A stretch of 64,000 nucleotides of DNA from Pseudomonas sp. ATCC PTA-122608 (lineage in GTDB: Bacteria; Pseudomonadota; Gammaproteobacteria; Pseudomonadales; Pseudomonadaceae). Positions 8,104-16,864 of this stretch are shown here, piece by piece. Numbering within the stretch: the stretch's first letter is position 1; the number at the start of each line of letters is the position of its first letter. The position numbers and the translations under genes were made by a program. Location: assembly GCF_001952855.1 (NCBI RefSeq), contig NZ_LPNO01000019.1, positions 96,709-160,708 of the forward strand, written 5' to 3'. The notes under the pieces are model-generated. The model was not told the DNA's origin, did not search any database, and worked only from the letters and a program-made list of their open reading frames with translations.

Positions 8104-8289
8104 CTATTTGGTCGCTTTCTTGACCGCGTCCTTGGTGTCGCCGACTGCTTTTTGCACTTCGCCTTTCTTTTCCTGAACCACGCCTTCAGCCCGTAGCTTG
8201 TCGTTGCCGGTGACTTTACCGACCCCTTGCTTCACGTTGCCTACGGCCTCGTTCGCTAAACCTTTTGCCTTATCCGATGTGCTACTCAT
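8104..8289 (-). CDS. CsbD-family stress protein
   Basis: A 61-residue hydrophilic protein of the CsbD family. It has the typical start MSSTSDKAKGLANEAVGNVK and the repeated KGEVQKAVGDTKDAVK helix pattern. Family members are general stress proteins of unknown mechanism. A start at 8289 fits the family and has GGAG in its leader; an upstream in-frame start would only add eight atypical residues. A clear terminator follows. Confidence 0.88.
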   Translation of the reverse strand: MSSTSDKAKGLANEAVGNVKQGVGKVTGNDKLRAEGVVQEKKGEVQKAVGDTKDAVKKATK

Positions 8290-8488
8290 GGTATTTCTCC
8301 TGGGAACAATCAAGGATTTTGGTCACTACGTAATCGTTGACCCTTGGCCTTTCCAGAGAGTTTCAATTATTTTTTGAGCGGCATTTCATCGCGGCATACA
8401 GGTTTGGCTTTATGTTTTGCGGCCAACCCACGAGAATGCCGGGCACATCCAGGCGCAAGCGCTGGATAACAGATCCCGTAGGAAGGTT

Positions 8489-8866
8489 ATGAAACTCAAT
8501 AAAGCACAGGCCATCGCCCGCAGAAACCAGGAACTGGGCGGTGCCGTACTCGGCGTCAACAACTGCCATTTCACCGACCTGGACCGCAAACGCAACATCT
8601 GGTGGTTCGACCTGCCGGTGGGCCGGATTGCCGTGGGCCAGTATGAGTGGATTCACTTGTTGATGCACAACGCGGACAACGACCAGTTGCTGCACTTGAA
8701 GGTGCCGACAGTGTTTTTGCGCGAGAAGCTTGAAGGCCTGGTGGTGCGCAATGCCGGCAAGCGCAAGCCGGAGATCACCCTGGAGCTGAGTGCCGACAAG
8801 GACTCGTTCCTCAAGGACGTACGCCCGGCTGGCGCCGGTGTGAGCTTCGCGCAGTTCGCACTGTAG
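8489..8866 (+). CDS. Conserved hypothetical protein, 125 residues
   Basis: Soluble protein starting MKLNKAQAIARRNQELGGAV behind a good AGGAAGG ribosome site. Features are a Trp-Trp pair in RKRNIWWFDLP, a YEWIHLLMHN segment and a charged C-terminal half. No domain was recognised and no membrane segment or signal peptide is seen. The start was chosen for its ribosome site; earlier in-frame codons look non-coding. It is monocistronic, flanked by a REP pair downstream. Confidence 0.7.
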   Translation: MKLNKAQAIARRNQELGGAVLGVNNCHFTDLDRKRNIWWFDLPVGRIAVGQYEWIHLLMHNADNDQLLHLKVPTVFLREKLEGLVVRNAGKRKPEITLELSADKDSFLKDVRPAGAGVSFAQFAL

Positions 8867-8884
8867 GAATGCAGTAAAAAAAAT

Positions 8885-8972
8885 TGTGGGAGCGGGCTTG
8901 CTCGCGAATGCGGTGTGTCAGTAACCGGTATATCACTGGCACACCGCTTTCGCGAGCAAGCCCGCTCCCACA
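8885..8972. repeat. REP pair (GGGAGCGGGCTTGCTCGCGA family)
   Basis: Inverted REP pair with a centre that includes GGTGTGTCAGTAACC. Same family as those at about 2.1, 11.0, 38.2, 46.0 and 49.5 kb. Confidence 0.9.
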
Positions 8973-9011
8973 TTTGGATTGCATTTCAATGCGGGAAAAT
9001 TCGCGTTCAAT

Positions 9012-9039
9012 AAAAAGCCCTGCATCTGCAGGGCTTTTT
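9012..9039. terminator. Bidirectional rho-independent terminator
   Basis: AAAAAGCCCTGCATCTGCAG then GGCTTTTT: a GCCCTGCA/TGCAGGGC stem with A and T runs on the two sides. It sits 13 bp past the fadD1 stop on the minus strand. Confidence 0.88.
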
Positions 9040-9052
9040 GTTTTAAGGCCGG

Positions 9053-10744
9053 TTACTTCTTCAACCCGGCCTTCTTCAGCTCTTCATCCCGCAATTCACG
9101 GCGCAGGATCTTACCGACGTTGGTGGTCGGCAGCGCATCGCGGAATTCCACGGCCTTGGGCACCTTGTAGCCCGTGACGTTGGCACGCATGTGCTCCATC
9201 ACCTGGTCTTTGGTCAGGGTGGCACCCGGCTTGACCACGATGAAGATCTTGATGTGTTCCCCGGACTTCTCGTCCGGCACACCAATGGCCGCACATTGCA
9301 GCACGCCTGGCAGGGTCGCCAGTACGTCTTCCAGCTCGTTGGGATACACGTTGAAACCGGAGACCAGGATCATGTCCTTCTTGCGGTCGACAATGCGCAT
9401 GTAGCCATCCGGCTGGATGATCGCGATGTCACCGGTCTTCAGCCAGCCTTCGCTGTCGAGGATCTCGGCAGTGGCGTCTTCGCGCTGCCAGTAGCCCTTC
9501 ATCACTTGCGGGCCCTTGACGCACAATTCGCCCACTTCACCCAGTGCCAACTCGACGCCGTCATCGGTGATGACTTTGCACAGGGTCGACGGCACCGGAA
9601 TGCCAATGGTGCCGATCTGGATGTGCTGGATCGGGTTCACGGTGGCCACCGGGCTGGTTTCGGTCATGCCGTAACCTTCGCAGATGGAGCAGCCGGTGAC
9701 CGCTTTCCAGCGCTCGGCTGCCGCCAATTGCAGGGCCATGCCGCCCGACAGGGTGACTTTCAGCGCCGAGAAATCCAGCTTGCGGAAGGCGTCGTTGTTG
9801 CACAGCGCAACAAACAGTGTGTTCAGGCCGACAAAGCCGCTGAACTTCCACTTCGACAGTTCCTTGACCATCGCCGACAGGTCGCGCGGGTTGCTGATCA
9901 GGATGTTGTGGTTGCCGATCAGCATCATCGCCATGCAATGAAAGGTGAAGGCATAGATGTGGTACAGCGGCAGCGGGGTGATCAGGATCTCGCAGCCTTC
10001 ATTGAGGTTGGAGCCCATCAGCGCCTTGCACTGCAGCATGTTGGCGACGAGGTTGCGGTGGGTCAGCATCGCGCCTTTGGCCACGCCGGTTGTGCCGCCG
10101 GTGTATTGCAGCACGGCCACGTCGTTGGCGTCGGGGCTGACTTCGTTCACCGGCTGGCCGTGACCCTTGGCCAATACGTCGTTGAACTTGATCGCCTTGG
10201 GCAAGTGGTACGCCGGGACCATCTTCTTCACGTATTTGATGACGCTATTGATCAGCAGGCGCTTGAGCGGCGGCAACAGGTCGGCGACTTCGGTAACGAT
10301 CACGTGCTTGACGGAAGTCTTGGGCACGACTTTTTCAGCCAGGTGCGCCATGTTGGCCAGGCAGACCAGGGCCTTGGCACCCGAGTCGTTGAATTGGTGT
10401 TCCATTTCCCGCGCGGTGTACAGCGGGTTGGTGTTGACCACGATCAAGCCGGCACGGATGGCACCGAATACGGCGACGGGGTATTGCAGGACGTTGGGCA
10501 GTTGCACGGCGATTCGATCACCGGGCTGCAAGTCGGTATGCTGTTGCAGGTAGGCGGCAAAGGCGCCGGACAGTTCGTACAGTTCACCGTAGGTGATTGT
10601 CTTGCCCAGGTTGCTGAAAGCCGGTTTGTTGGCGAAGCGTTGGCAGGACTGTTTCAGTACCGCCTGAATATTCGGATACTCGTCTGGATTGATTTCTGCA
10701 GCAATCCCGGCGGGGTACTTATCCTTCCAAAAGTCTTCGATCAT
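9053..10744 (-). CDS. fadD1: Long-chain acyl-CoA ligase
   Basis: A 563-residue AMP-forming acyl-CoA synthetase, which activates fatty acids with ATP and CoA for beta-oxidation at the inner membrane. Motifs of the ANL superfamily are present: the P-loop-like YTGGTTGVAKGA at about residue 215, EGYGMTETSP at about 360, and the hinge TGDIAIIQPDGYMRIVDRKK near 440 with the fatty-acyl signature. The C-terminal Lys lies in PTTNVGKILRREL. It is the second of two tandem paralogues; as in P. aeruginosa the downstream one is called fadD1. The 390-bp gap to fadD2 and a palindrome before its start suggest its own promoter. Confidence 0.92.
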   Translation of the reverse strand: MIEDFWKDKYPAGIAAEINPDEYPNIQAVLKQSCQRFANKPAFSNLGKTITYGELYELSGAFAAYLQQHTDLQPGDRIAVQLPNVLQYPVAVFGAIRAGLIVVNTNPLYTAREMEHQFNDSGAKALVCLANMAHLAEKVVPKTSVKHVIVTEVADLLPPLKRLLINSVIKYVKKMVPAYHLPKAIKFNDVLAKGHGQPVNEVSPDANDVAVLQYTGGTTGVAKGAMLTHRNLVANMLQCKALMGSNLNEGCEILITPLPLYHIYAFTFHCMAMMLIGNHNILISNPRDLSAMVKELSKWKFSGFVGLNTLFVALCNNDAFRKLDFSALKVTLSGGMALQLAAAERWKAVTGCSICEGYGMTETSPVATVNPIQHIQIGTIGIPVPSTLCKVITDDGVELALGEVGELCVKGPQVMKGYWQREDATAEILDSEGWLKTGDIAIIQPDGYMRIVDRKKDMILVSGFNVYPNELEDVLATLPGVLQCAAIGVPDEKSGEHIKIFIVVKPGATLTKDQVMEHMRANVTGYKVPKAVEFRDALPTTNVGKILRRELRDEELKKAGLKK

Positions 10745-10777
10745 GGAAGCCCACTCCTCAGCGACGCGAATTCATTC

Positions 10778-10794
10778 ATCGCATTTGATGCGAT
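10778..10794. promoter_or_regulatory. Perfect palindrome upstream of fadD1 (possible operator)
   Basis: ATCGCATTTGATGCGAT: 7-bp arms around TTG, 34 bp before the fadD1 ATG. Its place suits a transcription-factor site near the promoter. It does not match the PsrA box as I know it (GAAAC..GTTTC), so the regulator is unknown. Confidence 0.45.
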
Positions 10795-11028
10795 TATTAT
10801 TTGTTTGTTTTTGGGTGAGTCTGGCGGTTAAAAGCAGGCCAAGAGGTCACAAAGCGCGCCGAGAGTAGCAGCTTTGCCAAAGGCCGCCTAGAGCCAAAAG
10901 AGGCCCCTACGGTCATAAACATGACTCAAGAATATCTAATGGTCATTTTTAGAGCAAAGATTCTATAAGCCTGGAAAAGGCTCTGGAATGGGCGTTCACA
11001 CGATTCCACTGAATGAATGAAAACCAAA

Positions 11029-11118
11029 TGTGGGAGCGGGCTTGCTCGCGAAGGCGGTGTATCAGTCGACATATCGTGTGACTGACACTGCGCTTTCGCG
11101 AGCAAGCCCGCTCCCACA
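11029..11118. repeat. REP pair between the two fadD genes
   Basis: Inverted pair starting TGTGGGAGCGGGCTTGCTCG and ending in the complement. It lies 18 bp after the fadD2 stop, where it could stabilise or end the fadD2 transcript. Confidence 0.9.
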
Positions 11119-11136
11119 TTTTGAGACTATTTCAAA

Positions 11137-12825
11137 TCAGGCTATGTCGCGCAATTCCCTGCGCAAGATCTTGCCCACCGGCGTCATCGGCAACGACTCA
11201 CGCAACACAATGTGCTTGGGCACCTTGTAGCCGGTGAAGTTGGCCTTGCAGTAAGTCTTCAGTTCTTCAAGGCTCACGCCCTGGGCACGGGCCACCACAA
11301 ACAGCTTCACCGCCTCGCCGGTACGCTCGTCCGGGACACCGATCACCGCGCAGCTGGCCACTGCCGGGTGCGCCATCACCACGTCTTCGATCTCGTTGGG
11401 GTACACGTTGAAGCCCGAGACGATGATCAAATCCTTCTTGCGATCAACGATGCGCACAAAGCCATCCGGGTCGATCACCGCGATATCGCCGGTCTTGAGC
11501 CAGCCGTCGGCGTCCAGGGTTTCGGCGGTCGCCACCGGTTGCTGCCAGTAGCCTTTCATCACTTGCGGGCCCTTGATGCACAACTCGCCCCGCTCACCCA
11601 GCGGCAACTCCACGCCGTTGTCGTCGATGACTTTCATCGCCGTGCCCGGTACCGGAATGCCCACGGTGCCCAGCTTCGATTTGCCGCCATAGGGGTTGGT
11701 GCTGGCCACCGGCGAGGTTTCAGTAAGGCCGTAGCCTTCGCCAATCGCGCAGCCGGTCAGTTGCTGCCAGCGCTCCGCCGTGGCCTTGACCAGCGCGGTG
11801 CCACCGGAGTTGGTGAGCTTGAGGTGAGAGAAATCCAGGCTCTTGAAATCCGGGTGATCCATCAACGCCACAAACAGCGTGTTGAGCCCCAGCAGCCCGG
11901 TGAAGCGCCACTTCTTCAGCTCCTTGATAAAGCCGCCGATGTCCCGGGGATTGGTGATCAGCACGTTGTGGTTACCCGACACCATCATGCACATGCAATT
12001 CGCGGTGAAGGCATAGATGTGGTACAGCGGCAGTGGCGCAACCATCACCTCCTGCCCTTCCTTGATCAGCGGATGCCCGTCGTCTCCCAGTTGCGACATG
12101 CACGCCCGCACTTGCTGCATGTTGGCCACCAGGTTGCCGTGGGTGAGCATGGCGCCCTTGGCCAGGCCGGTGGTGCCGCCGGTGTATTGCAGCACGGCGA
12201 TGTCGTCGAGGGTCACCGGGTGGCGGATGAGCGCCTGGCCGGCGCCCATGTGCAGGGCACGCTTGAAGGAGATGGCCTGGGGCAGGTTGTAGGCCGGGAC
12301 CATCTTCTTGACCTTGTCGACCACGGTGTTGATCAGCCAGCCCTTGGCCGCAGGCATGAAATCGCCCATCTTCGCTTCGATCAGGTACTCGATCTCGGTG
12401 TCTTTACTGACTTCTTCAACCCGCGAACCGAAAAGGTTCAAGTACACCAATGCACGAATCCCGGCGTCCTTGAACTGATGGCGCATTTCCCGCGGGGTGT
12501 ACAGGGGATTGGTGTTGACTACGATCAGCCCGGCGCGCAAGGCGCCGAACACGGCAATCGGATAATGCAGGACGTTGGGCATCTGCACCGCAATGCGGTC
12601 ACCCGGCTTGAGGTCGGTGTGCACTTGCAGGTAGCCGGCGAATGCTGCGCTGCGCCGATCCAGCTCGGCGTAGGTCAGGGTGACTCCCATGTTGCTGAAC
12701 GCCGGACGGTCGGCAAAGGTCTTGCAGGAACGCTCGAAGACTTCGATCACCGACTTGTAGGCGCTCAAGTCGATCTCGTTGGGAACCCCGGCCGCGCGTT
12801 TGTCATTCCAGAAATCAGGTTGCAT
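11137..12825 (-). CDS. fadD2: Long-chain acyl-CoA ligase
   Basis: A 562-residue paralogue of the downstream fadD1, closely similar along its length. Visible motifs are YTGGTTGLAKGA, EGYGLTETSP, the hinge TGDIAVIDPDGFVRIVDRKK and MTPVGKILRREL at the C-terminus. It performs ATP-dependent activation of fatty acids. Paired FadD enzymes in pseudomonads are known to differ in chain-length use and physiological role. It faces a lipase and a MaoC hydratase across a 207-bp divergent promoter region, which supports a joint role in lipid breakdown. Confidence 0.92.
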   Translation of the reverse strand: MQPDFWNDKRAAGVPNEIDLSAYKSVIEVFERSCKTFADRPAFSNMGVTLTYAELDRRSAAFAGYLQVHTDLKPGDRIAVQMPNVLHYPIAVFGALRAGLIVVNTNPLYTPREMRHQFKDAGIRALVYLNLFGSRVEEVSKDTEIEYLIEAKMGDFMPAAKGWLINTVVDKVKKMVPAYNLPQAISFKRALHMGAGQALIRHPVTLDDIAVLQYTGGTTGLAKGAMLTHGNLVANMQQVRACMSQLGDDGHPLIKEGQEVMVAPLPLYHIYAFTANCMCMMVSGNHNVLITNPRDIGGFIKELKKWRFTGLLGLNTLFVALMDHPDFKSLDFSHLKLTNSGGTALVKATAERWQQLTGCAIGEGYGLTETSPVASTNPYGGKSKLGTVGIPVPGTAMKVIDDNGVELPLGERGELCIKGPQVMKGYWQQPVATAETLDADGWLKTGDIAVIDPDGFVRIVDRKKDLIIVSGFNVYPNEIEDVVMAHPAVASCAVIGVPDERTGEAVKLFVVARAQGVSLEELKTYCKANFTGYKVPKHIVLRESLPMTPVGKILRRELRDIA

Positions 12826-13032
12826 TATTCTTGTCCTCTTACCTGAGTGGTCCGGCCGCTTTTGATTGCGATGAAAGCGGAGCTTTGGGGACGGTAGCAG
12901 CTATGGTCAATCAGGCAAATACAACAAGATGCGTCATTGATTGTGTGAATCTCCCCGCTAAGGCCAGCGCTGATCCGCCGGCCCGAAGCCGATGAGCGAT
13001 ACACTGCAACGACCCTGAGCAAAGGAAGCGCC

Positions 13033-13977
13033 ATGAACCACACCACTTTCTGGCTGACCGCGAATGACCGCAGTCGGGTGTACGTCAACCAATGGCTACC
13101 CGACGGGCCGCCCAAGGCGCTGATGATGCTGGCCCACGGCATGGCCGAGCACAGTGGCCGCTATGGGCGCCTGGCCCAGGCGTTGTGTGACGCCGGTTAC
13201 GGCCTGTATGCCCCCGACCAGCGCGGCCACGGGCGTACCGCCGACGAGGGCACGCTGGGGTTGTTCGCCGAGAAAGACGGCTGGAATAAAGTGGTGGGCG
13301 ACCTGGCGAGCCTGAACCAACACATCGGCCAGCAGGCGCCGGGCGTGCCGATCATCCTGCTGGGCCACAGCATGGGCAGCTACATCGCCCAGGCGTATCT
13401 GCTGCACCACAGCGCCAGCCTCAACGGGGCGATTCTCAGCGGCTCGAATTTCCAGCCGGTGGCGTTGTACGGCGCGGCCAAGGTGATTGCTCATGGCGAA
13501 CGCTTGCGCCAGGGTTTGCGGGGACGCAGCGCGCTGATCGATTTCCTGTCATTTGGATCGTTCAACAAAGCGTTTAAACCCAATCGGACCGCTTTCGACT
13601 GGCTCAGCCGTGACCCGGCCGAGGTCGACAAGTACGTCAGCGACCCGCTCTGTGGCTTTCGTTGCACCAACCAGCTATGGATCGACCTGCTGGGTGGCTT
13701 GCAGCAAATCAGCAAAGCGTCCAATCTCGCTCAGATCGATCCGGGCCTGCCGATCCTGATAATGGGCGGCGAATGTGATCCGGTCAGTGAAGGCAAGCGT
13801 CTCAAAAGTCTGGCCAACGCTTTGCGTGAAGCCGGCTGCCAGAACCTGGAGCTGAGCATTTACCCGCAGGCGCGCCACGAATTATTCAACGAAACCAACC
13901 GTGATGCGGTCACAGCCGATGTGCTGACGTGGCTGGCCCAGGCTGCAGTACTGCGCCGCCCTACTCGCTGCGAATGA
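13033..13977 (+). CDS. Alpha/beta hydrolase, monoacylglycerol-lipase-like
   Basis: A 314-residue serine hydrolase (Hydrolase_4 / lysophospholipase group) without a signal peptide. The nucleophile elbow is GHSMGS at about residue 118; the catalytic Asp is likely in MGGECDPVS and the His in YPQARHELFNE. The oxyanion strand MLAHGMAEHS matches the monoacylglycerol-lipase pattern (H-G-x-x-E-H). It is divergent from fadD2, so it may release fatty acids that the FadD enzymes then activate. The start follows AAAGGAAG. Confidence 0.88.
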   Translation: MNHTTFWLTANDRSRVYVNQWLPDGPPKALMMLAHGMAEHSGRYGRLAQALCDAGYGLYAPDQRGHGRTADEGTLGLFAEKDGWNKVVGDLASLNQHIGQQAPGVPIILLGHSMGSYIAQAYLLHHSASLNGAILSGSNFQPVALYGAAKVIAHGERLRQGLRGRSALIDFLSFGSFNKAFKPNRTAFDWLSRDPAEVDKYVSDPLCGFRCTNQLWIDLLGGLQQISKASNLAQIDPGLPILIMGGECDPVSEGKRLKSLANALREAGCQNLELSIYPQARHELFNETNRDAVTADVLTWLAQAAVLRRPTRCE

Positions 13978-14035
13978 TTTTTCGTTTAAAATCAATACAT
14001 TAAGATTATCGATTAGCCACAGGATGCACCATCTG

Positions 14036-14506
14036 ATGACCCAGGTTACCAACACGCCTTACGAAGCCCTCGAAGTCGGCCAGACCGCCAGCTACAGCAA
14101 GACCGTCGAGGAGCGCGATATCCAGCTGTTCGCGGCGATGTCCGGCGACCACAACCCGGTGCACCTGGACGCCGAATTCGCCAAGGCGACCATGTTCAAG
14201 GAGCGCATTGCCCACGGCATGTTCAGCGGCGCCCTGATCAGCGCGGCGGTGGCGTGTGAACTGCCTGGGCCCGGCACGATCTACATCGGCCAGCAAATGA
14301 CCTTCCAGAAGCCGGTCAAAATCGGCGACACCCTGACCGTGCGTCTGGAAATCCTGGAGAAGCTGCCGAAGTTTCGTGTGCGCATCGCCACTCGCGTGTT
14401 CAACCAGCGCGACGAGCTGGTGGTGGACGGTGAAGCCGAGATCCTCGCGCCGCGCAAGCAGCAGACCGTGACCTTGACCGAACTGCCGGCCATCAGCATC
14501 GGCTGA
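14036..14506 (+). CDS. MaoC-like (R)-specific enoyl-CoA hydratase
   Basis: A 156-residue hot-dog-fold hydratase. The hydratase-2 motif is clear: FAAMSGDHNPVHLDAEFAKA, then the IAHGMFSGALIS helix, with Asp and His of the SGDHNP..H segment as catalytic residues. Enzymes of this type hydrate trans-2-enoyl-CoA to (R)-3-hydroxyacyl-CoA, linking beta-oxidation with PHA precursors. The ATG at 14036 has AGGA at a workable distance; an ATG four codons earlier has none. It lies downstream of the lipase on the same strand, and a terminator follows. Confidence 0.88.
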   Translation: MTQVTNTPYEALEVGQTASYSKTVEERDIQLFAAMSGDHNPVHLDAEFAKATMFKERIAHGMFSGALISAAVACELPGPGTIYIGQQMTFQKPVKIGDTLTVRLEILEKLPKFRVRIATRVFNQRDELVVDGEAEILAPRKQQTVTLTELPAISIG

Positions 14507-14518
14507 ACCATCGTCCAT

Positions 14519-14549
14519 AAAAAATCCCCGCATCTGCGGGGATTTTTTT
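14519..14549. terminator. Bidirectional rho-independent terminator
   Basis: AAAAAATCCCCGCATCTGCG then GGGATTTTTTT: stem TCCCCGCA/TGCGGGGA with T runs for both converging genes (maoC-like and the four-helix protein). Confidence 0.9.
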
Positions 14550-14562
14550 ATTCAGGTGGGGC

Positions 14563-15030
14563 TCAAGACTGAGCGCGCGCCTGGTTACGCAGGGCTTTCA
14601 CCTGGTCGTGGTTGCGTTGTGCGCCGTGGAACTGACGCTCCACCAGGTCACGAATGCCCAGCAGGTTGTGCTTGTTGATCTTCTCGATCGCTTCTTTATA
14701 AGCCTTCAGTGCGTGGTCTTCACCGCGCTCGGCTTCGTTCAGCACTGCTTCTTCATCTTTACCGGTAACCATCGACTTCACGTCGACCCAGCCACGGTGC
14801 AAGGCACCGGCAACACTGCCGGATTTTTCCGGATCGCCGCCCAAGGCTTTGACAGCCGTCTGCAGTTCGGCAGCGGCGGTGGCGCAATCAACGGAACGTT
14901 TGGCAAACAGGGCTTTGAGCTCTGGGTGCTTGATGTCTTCTGCGCAGGTCTTGAAGCCTTCCTGGCCGTCTTTGCTGGTCTCGATCAGGTCGTTGAGTAC
15001 GGAGATCGATTCTTTATTGATATCAGTCAT
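14563..15030 (-). CDS. PA2169-type four-helix protein (DUF2383)
   Basis: A 155-residue, almost entirely helical acidic protein of the DUF2383 / PA2169 family, with a ferritin-like four-helix layout. The pattern MTDINKESISVLNDLIETSK, CAEDIKHPELKALF and NEAERGEDHALKAYKEAIEK is characteristic. There is no signal peptide. The family's function is unproven; members are often seen among stress-induced proteins. Start context GAAGGAATT is good. Confidence 0.88.
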   Translation of the reverse strand: MTDINKESISVLNDLIETSKDGQEGFKTCAEDIKHPELKALFAKRSVDCATAAAELQTAVKALGGDPEKSGSVAGALHRGWVDVKSMVTGKDEEAVLNEAERGEDHALKAYKEAIEKINKHNLLGIRDLVERQFHGAQRNHDQVKALRNQARAQS

Positions 15031-15236
15031 TTTTCAATTCCTTCGCGGGTTAAGAAACGTGCATTAGTAATTGCAGCGCCCGTGCCAGCTTTTGAAAAAC
15101 AAATTAATTGTTATTTTTCAATAACTTAAATATTAACCAAAAATCTGTATCCGCTTTATTTGCATGATCTGTCATTTGGCCTCCATGCAGAATGCCTGTA
15201 TTTTCCAAGGCATCGACTCAAATACCTGAAGCCCCA

Positions 15237-15473
15237 ATGAATCCTGAAAAACTTGAATTGCTGATCACCCGCGAAATGCCCTTCGGCAAGTACAAGGGCC
15301 GGATCATTGCCGACCTGCCCGGCCCCTACCTCAACTGGTTTGCCCGTGAAGGTTTTCCCCACGGTGAGTTGGGTGGGTTGCTGGCCCTGATGCAGGAAAT
15401 CGACCACAACGGCTTATCCGAATTGCTGGAACCCCTACGCGCCAAACACGGCAAGCCCGCCCCTCGTCATTAA
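15237..15473 (+). CDS. DUF3820-family small protein
   Basis: A 78-residue protein with the DUF3820 hallmark EMPFGKYKGRIIADLPGPYLNWFAR... (conserved M-P-F-G-K-Y-x-G and the Y-L-x-W-F motif), also seen fused to nucleases in other bacteria. The ATG before NPEKLELL is used because the upstream in-frame codons do not look like coding sequence. It lies 12 bp before the aminotransferase gene, so the two are likely co-transcribed. Function unknown; a link with nucleic acids is an inference from the fusions. Confidence 0.85.
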   Translation: MNPEKLELLITREMPFGKYKGRIIADLPGPYLNWFAREGFPHGELGGLLALMQEIDHNGLSELLEPLRAKHGKPAPRH

Positions 15474-15485
15474 TAGAGCACGCAC

Positions 15486-16667
15486 ATGGACAGTACCCGC
15501 GACGAACAACACTGGCACGAAATCGCCCGGCGCTACGACCTGGAACCCGGCCCGATCAACCTCGAAAACGGTTACTTCGGGCGCATGAGCCGCGCGGTAC
15601 TGGAGCAGTATCAGGACAACGTAGCGTTCATCAATCGCAGCAATTCGATCCATGTGCGCCAGCGTTTCGAGCAGGGTGAAAACGTCGAGATTCGTAATCA
15701 GTTGGCGCAATTAATGGACGCAGATCCTGAAGCCATCGCCCTCACCCGCTGCGCCTCGGATGCGTTGCAGTCGCTGATTCGCAACTACAACCGCTTGCAG
15801 CCCGGCGACCAGGTGCTGATCAGCGACCTGGAGTACGACACCGTCAAGGGCGCCATGCGCTGGCTGGCGCAGCACCGCGGGGTGGAGGTGATCGAGATTG
15901 CCCACGAGCACCCGGTAAGTTTCGACAGCCTGGTGCAGACGTATCGCGAAGCCTTCACGCGCTACCCGCGCCTGAAATTGCTCGCGCTGACCTACGTCAC
16001 CCACCGCACCGGGCTGGTGATGCCGGTGGAGGCGATTGCCAGCGCGGCCAAGGAACACGGGATTGATGTGATCCTGGATGGCGCCCATGCGTTGGGGCAG
16101 ATCGAATTCAACCTGGCGCAACTGGGCATCGCGTTTGCCGGCTTCAATCTGCACAAGTGGATTGGCGCGCCGTTGACCCTGGGCTTTATCTACATCGACC
16201 CGCGACGCTTGGCAGACATCGATCCGGACATGGGAGAGTTTCATTACCCGGCCACCGACGTTCGCGCACGTACGCCGTACAGCACGCCGAATTTCCCGGC
16301 ACTGATGACCTTGCCGCTGGTGTTCGAAGAACATCGCTTGTTGGGCGGCTCAAAGGCCAAGGGTGCCCGACTCAACTACCTGCGAGATTTGTGGGTGAGT
16401 GAGGTGCGGCAGTTGCCGGGGATTGAAGTGCTGACGCCGGATGATCCACGGCTGTACTGCGCGATCACCTCGTTCAAGTTCACTGATAAGCCGGATCAGC
16501 AGGTGATGGCGGACCGACTGCTCAAGGAATACAACCTCTTCACCACAACCCGCAGCGGGGCGTCGTTCGGCAGTTGTATTCGGGTGACACCCGGCTTTTT
16601 GACGTCAGCGGCAGACATTCATGTGCTGATCAAAGCCATCACCGAACTGAGCGCGATCTCACTGTAG
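15486..16667 (+). CDS. Class V PLP-dependent aminotransferase-like enzyme
   Basis: A 393-residue fold-type I PLP enzyme of the isopenicillin-N-epimerase/cysteine-desulfurase-like group. The cofactor Asp is in DVILDGAHALGQ, the Schiff-base Lys in GFNLHKWIGAP, and the C-terminal domain contains TTTRSGASFGSCIRVTPGF. The reaction is not predictable: epimerase, desulfurase and aminotransferase are all found in this group. The stop codon TAG is inside a REP sequence, so the last residues may have been altered by the repeat's arrival. It follows the DUF3820 gene closely. Confidence 0.85.
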   Translation: MDSTRDEQHWHEIARRYDLEPGPINLENGYFGRMSRAVLEQYQDNVAFINRSNSIHVRQRFEQGENVEIRNQLAQLMDADPEAIALTRCASDALQSLIRNYNRLQPGDQVLISDLEYDTVKGAMRWLAQHRGVEVIEIAHEHPVSFDSLVQTYREAFTRYPRLKLLALTYVTHRTGLVMPVEAIASAAKEHGIDVILDGAHALGQIEFNLAQLGIAFAGFNLHKWIGAPLTLGFIYIDPRRLADIDPDMGEFHYPATDVRARTPYSTPNFPALMTLPLVFEEHRLLGGSKAKGARLNYLRDLWVSEVRQLPGIEVLTPDDPRLYCAITSFKFTDKPDQQVMADRLLKEYNLFTTTRSGASFGSCIRVTPGFLTSAADIHVLIKAITELSAISL

Positions 16668-16762
16668 GAGCGAGCTTGCTCGCGAAGGTCGTTAACGATG
16701 ACACGGGAAACCTGACACCCAGCGGTGCTCTCGGGTTTTTCGCGAGCAAGCTCGCTCCTACA
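16663..16762. repeat. REP pair (TGTAGGAGCGAGCTTGCTCG family)
   Basis: Inverted pair starting TGTAGGAGCGAGCTTGCTCG; its first bases contain the aminotransferase stop codon. A second copy of this variant is at 51.1 kb. Confidence 0.9.
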
Positions 16763-16788
16763 GTGGGAGTGGGCCATTTTCCGCAGGC

Positions 16789-16822
16789 AAAAAAAAGCGG
16801 CACACCGACCAAGTGCGCCGCA
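16789..16822 (-). terminator. Likely terminator after eda
   Basis: On the minus strand an imperfect GCGGCGCAC/GTGCCGC stem is followed by eight T. It is placed 42 bp after the eda stop. Confidence 0.6.
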
Positions 16823-16864
16823 AAAATGCCGTAGAACACAGCAACAACGATTCGGTAAATCCAA

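Noticed and set aside
9191..12846. Two plus-strand frames of about 545 codons
   Set aside because: Antisense to fadD1 and fadD2, and alike only because those genes are paralogues.
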